From Clostridiales bacterium (GTDB lineage Bacteria > Bacillota > Clostridia > WRLR01), in assembly GCA_031263625.1 (NCBI GenBank), contig JAISFK010000355.1, positions 1 to 6,413 on the forward strand: a stretch of 6,413 nt of DNA. The letters are read 5' to 3'. The notes beneath the pieces are model-generated. The model ran no database searches and was not told the DNA's origin. It worked only from the letters and a program-made list of their open reading frames with translations. Shown piece by piece: positions 4,503 to 6,413 of this stretch (positions are counted from its first letter, which is position 1; every line of letters starts with the position of its first letter). Made by a program: the position numbers and the translations under genes.

Positions 4503-6413
4503 CTATCCATTGGCGAACTCGACGACGTCCACGCTTTTGGCCCGCACGGCGACTTTCTTGCCGAACACGTCCAGCTCGGCGCCCTGCTCCGCGTTGTTCC
4601 AAAGCGCCACTATGAAGCCGTCCCCGCTGGCATATTTCGCGGCGCGCGCGCTCGCGGGCAGGCGCAGATCATATGCCGACTCGAACCGCCCGCCGTAAAA
4701 ATATTTGCGGTACTTTTCCTTTATGGCCAGCAGGCGCTCTATGTGCCGCGCGTATTCGGGCGCCGCCGACAGGTCTGCCCTGCCCCTGTATATCGCGATG
4801 TCGAATATCAGCCCGTAGACAAATGCGTGGTTCAGGTGCTCCCTGAAATCCTCCTTTTCGTCGTGGACCATGCGGTTGGAGGCGATGCACTCCGGGAACG
4901 TGTGGCGGAACAGATCCGCATACGCGTCGCCGCTCCACGCGGCCCCCGCGCCTATGCCGTGCGTGTAGTGGAGCCTCGCCGTCAGGCGGTCCGCGAAGCA
5001 CTCCGTCCCCAGCGCCTGGCCCTCGCCGAGCAGCCCCTTTATCGCGTCCAAGTTCAGGGCCTGCCAGTGCGGCTCCTCGTCTATGCGGGCGCCGTGCAGG
5101 TGGGTTTTGTCGAAGCACAGCTTGGCCGCGTTGGCAATCTGGTCGTAGAAAATGGAGTCGGCGCCCAAATCCAGCTTCAGCCTGCCCAGATCGAGCAAAG
5201 TCTTCCTCCACTCCCCCGTCGCGTGGCACGCGCTGGCAAAAGACCTGTACTGGAACGATTTCAGCACGGTGCCGTCGTTTGAAAACCCGTAGCGCTCCCG
5301 ATACTCGTTGCCCGCTATGTCCTTTGTGCTGGCAAAGCGGCCGATGTCCCTGTAATATCCGGTGTTGACGTCTATGAGCTGGCCGTTGCTGTACAGGATG
5401 ACTTTGCCGCCCAGCCCCTGTATTGTTTTGATCGCCGCTCTCAGCCCCTCCGCCCCGCCCAGCGTCGGGCAGGGCTCCAATTCGGGGTAGCTGGCATCAT
5501 GGCCGCCCTTGTGCCAGGCAAAGAGCATCAACGCGCCGATCCCGTGCTTTCTGCCCTCCTCGTAGACGCGCGGCAGGTCGGCGTATTTGTAAAATATCTC
5601 GCCGTACTGGTGCTTGCATATGATCCGCTGCCAGCCCGGCATGGCGGCGACCCAGTCGGGGGGCCTGCCGATTTTCGGCCCAGCCGCTCCCGTTGCTCCA
5701 GCTACTCCTGCTACTCCCGTCGCTCCTGCCGCTCCAGCTACTCCCGCCGCCTTCATCCACGTCCTCTCGGCCCACTGCCTGTAAAACGCCGAACCGTCCC
5801 GCCAGTCGCCCCGCCACGCGGCCAGTACGCCGCCGCCATAGTGCAGCGCCTCACCCTGCGCGGCCGCGGGATACTGGGAAACCGCTATCGAGAGGCGGGA
5901 TTCTGCGCCGCGCGGCTCGGCGCCCACGCTCAGCCCCGCGATCCTGAAAAAGGCGTCGTGCCGCCCCGCGTAGAGGAAATGCTCCCCGCTCTGCACGCCC
6001 AGCCACGGCATGGACAGGGAGCGCGACGGCAGCTGCCACAGGGCCGTGGGCGGGTATATCGACGTGAACCAGACGCCCTTGTCGTCCGCCTGCAAGTATT
6101 CGCTGTGGAAGTTTTTCCTTATGTACTCTCGCGGGTTCTCATGCCTCGCGCCCAGCGCGTTCGGGATGTACAGGACTTCTTCGTCCGGCTCCGACGACAG
6201 GCGCTCAAACTCCGCGAACGGCAGCTGGAGCTCGTTGACCCGCAGCCCGTCGGCCCCGTTGCATATGTCCGCGCTGAAATGGAGCGCCCCGCCGGCGCTT
6301 TTGACATGGACAGAAAGCGCGACGGCGTAGCGCGCCCCGTTCTCGGCGACAACCGCGTCATAGCGGATTGTCGTGTCCTCGCCCTCTCTTATCGTCTGCG
6401 AGGGCGCCTGCGC
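4503..6413 (-). CDS. DUF6259-like putative glycoside hydrolase (TIM-barrel), partial at 5' end
   Basis: The frame is open to the right edge with coherent protein throughout (636 residues visible). A TTG at 6095 could be called as a start but is internal: the 106 codons before it continue a beta-rich N-terminal domain. Using window residue numbers, residues 1 to about 215 look like a beta-sandwich domain, about 255-560 a TIM-barrel-like catalytic region, and the last about 45 a small beta domain. Recognisable blocks are FAWHKGGHD (298-306), KVILYSNGQLID (about 337-348), GADSIFYDQ (417-425; Asp419 and Asp424 are candidate acidic residues) and GTECFADR (469-476; Glu471 a candidate acid/base). 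These resemble the DUF6259 family of putative glycosidases as I remember it, which could not be checked. A Gly-X-X tract (about 221-245) links the N-terminal domain to the barrel. No signal peptide can be judged because the start is missing. It is the first visible gene of the set, and its product may feed the GRE/SDR steps. Confidence 0.75.
   Translation of the reverse strand, partial: AQAPSQTIREGEDTTIRYDAVVAENGARYAVALSVHVKSAGGALHFSADICNGADGLRVNELQLPFAEFERLSSEPDEEVLYIPNALGARHENPREYIRKNFHSEYLQADDKGVWFTSIYPPTALWQLPSRSLSMPWLGVQSGEHFLYAGRHDAFFRIAGLSVGAEPRGAESRLSIAVSQYPAAAQGEALHYGGGVLAAWRGDWRDGSAFYRQWAERTWMKAAGVAGAAGATGVAGVAGATGAAGPKIGRPPDWVAAMPGWQRIICKHQYGEIFYKYADLPRVYEEGRKHGIGALMLFAWHKGGHDASYPELEPCPTLGGAEGLRAAIKTIQGLGGKVILYSNGQLIDVNTGYYRDIGRFASTKDIAGNEYRERYGFSNDGTVLKSFQYRSFASACHATGEWRKTLLDLGRLKLDLGADSIFYDQIANAAKLCFDKTHLHGARIDEEPHWQALNLDAIKGLLGEGQALGTECFADRLTARLHYTHGIGAGAAWSGDAYADLFRHTFPECIASNRMVHDEKEDFREHLNHAFVYGLIFDIAIYRGRADLSAAPEYARHIERLLAIKEKYRKYFYGGRFESAYDLRLPASARAAKYASGDGFIVALWNNAEQGAELDVFGKKVAVRAKSVDVVEFANG
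5683..5745 (-). repeat. Seven tandem 9-bp units encoding a Gly-X-X linker in the DUF6259-like enzyme
   Basis: Seven 9-bp units (plus-strand forms gctactccc, gccgctcca, gtcgctcct and others) are followed by a partial unit. They encode eight successive Gly-X-Y triplets (GVA, GAA, GAT, GVA, GVA, GAT, GAA, GPK). The DNA unit differs from the one in the activase, so the two arrays arose separately, yet share the 9-bp period and Gly-X-X peptide. It lies between the N-terminal beta domain and the barrel, a natural linker position. Confidence 0.9.

Noticed and set aside
4276..4602. Minus-strand 108-codon frame whose TGA overlaps the SDR ATG
   Set aside because: The ATGA overlap looks operon-like, but the frame overlaps the real end of the DUF6259-like gene by 100 nt, is Arg/Gly-rich and has no family resemblance.
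5683..5745. Collagen-like structural protein or exosporium filament
   Set aside because: The Gly-X-X run is only about eight triplets, almost without Pro, and is embedded in an enzyme-like protein as a linker.
6093..6095. TTG as start of the DUF6259-like enzyme
   Set aside because: The same frame continues upstream without a stop to the window edge with sensible protein sequence, and no Shine-Dalgarno precedes the TTG.

Overview
The window holds four co-directional minus-strand genes. In order of transcription (right to left) they are: a large enzyme with an apparent TIM-barrel, glycosidase-like fold (DUF6259-like, 5' end beyond the right edge); a short-chain dehydrogenase/reductase (SDR); a glycyl radical enzyme (GRE) of the pyruvate formate-lyase superfamily; and its radical-SAM activating enzyme (3' end beyond the left edge). 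The spacers are 223, 135 and 194 nt, and no convincing rho-independent terminator was seen in any of them, so an operon is plausible. Glycyl radical enzymes are destroyed by oxygen, so the host is probably an anaerobe or a facultative anaerobe. The DNA is GC-rich. Gene content and codon use fit a high-GC Bacillota (Clostridia-like) organism or a polysaccharide-degrading PVC-group bacterium; this placement is weak.

Layout: 1-890 activase (partial); 891-1084 spacer with a tandem 15-mer and an inverted repeat; 1085-3391 GRE; 3392-3526 spacer made almost entirely of degenerate tandem repeats carrying AGGA; 3527-4279 SDR; 4280-4502 spacer with five tandem 11-mers; 4503-6413 DUF6259-like enzyme (partial). 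The likely logic is that the upstream enzyme processes a glycan or glycoside, the GRE performs a radical elimination or C-X bond cleavage after the activase installs its glycyl radical, and the SDR handles a carbonyl/alcohol step. The substrate cannot be read from the sequence.

The most unusual feature is not a gene. Three of the four proteins are interrupted by low-complexity Gly/Ala-rich tracts. In two of them these are true tandem 9-bp arrays giving Gly-X-X (collagen-like register) peptides. The largest tract, about 80 residues, sits inside the ferredoxin-like domain of the activase, between its two CxxCxxCxxxC clusters. Each intergenic spacer carries its own unrelated short tandem repeat, with periods of 11, 12-18 (higher-order 47) and 15 nt. 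Coding repeats keep a multiple of three and spacer repeats need not. Together this looks like a genome with strong microsatellite/minisatellite growth that is tolerated, or used, inside core catalytic proteins. The SDR is the only gene without such a tract.
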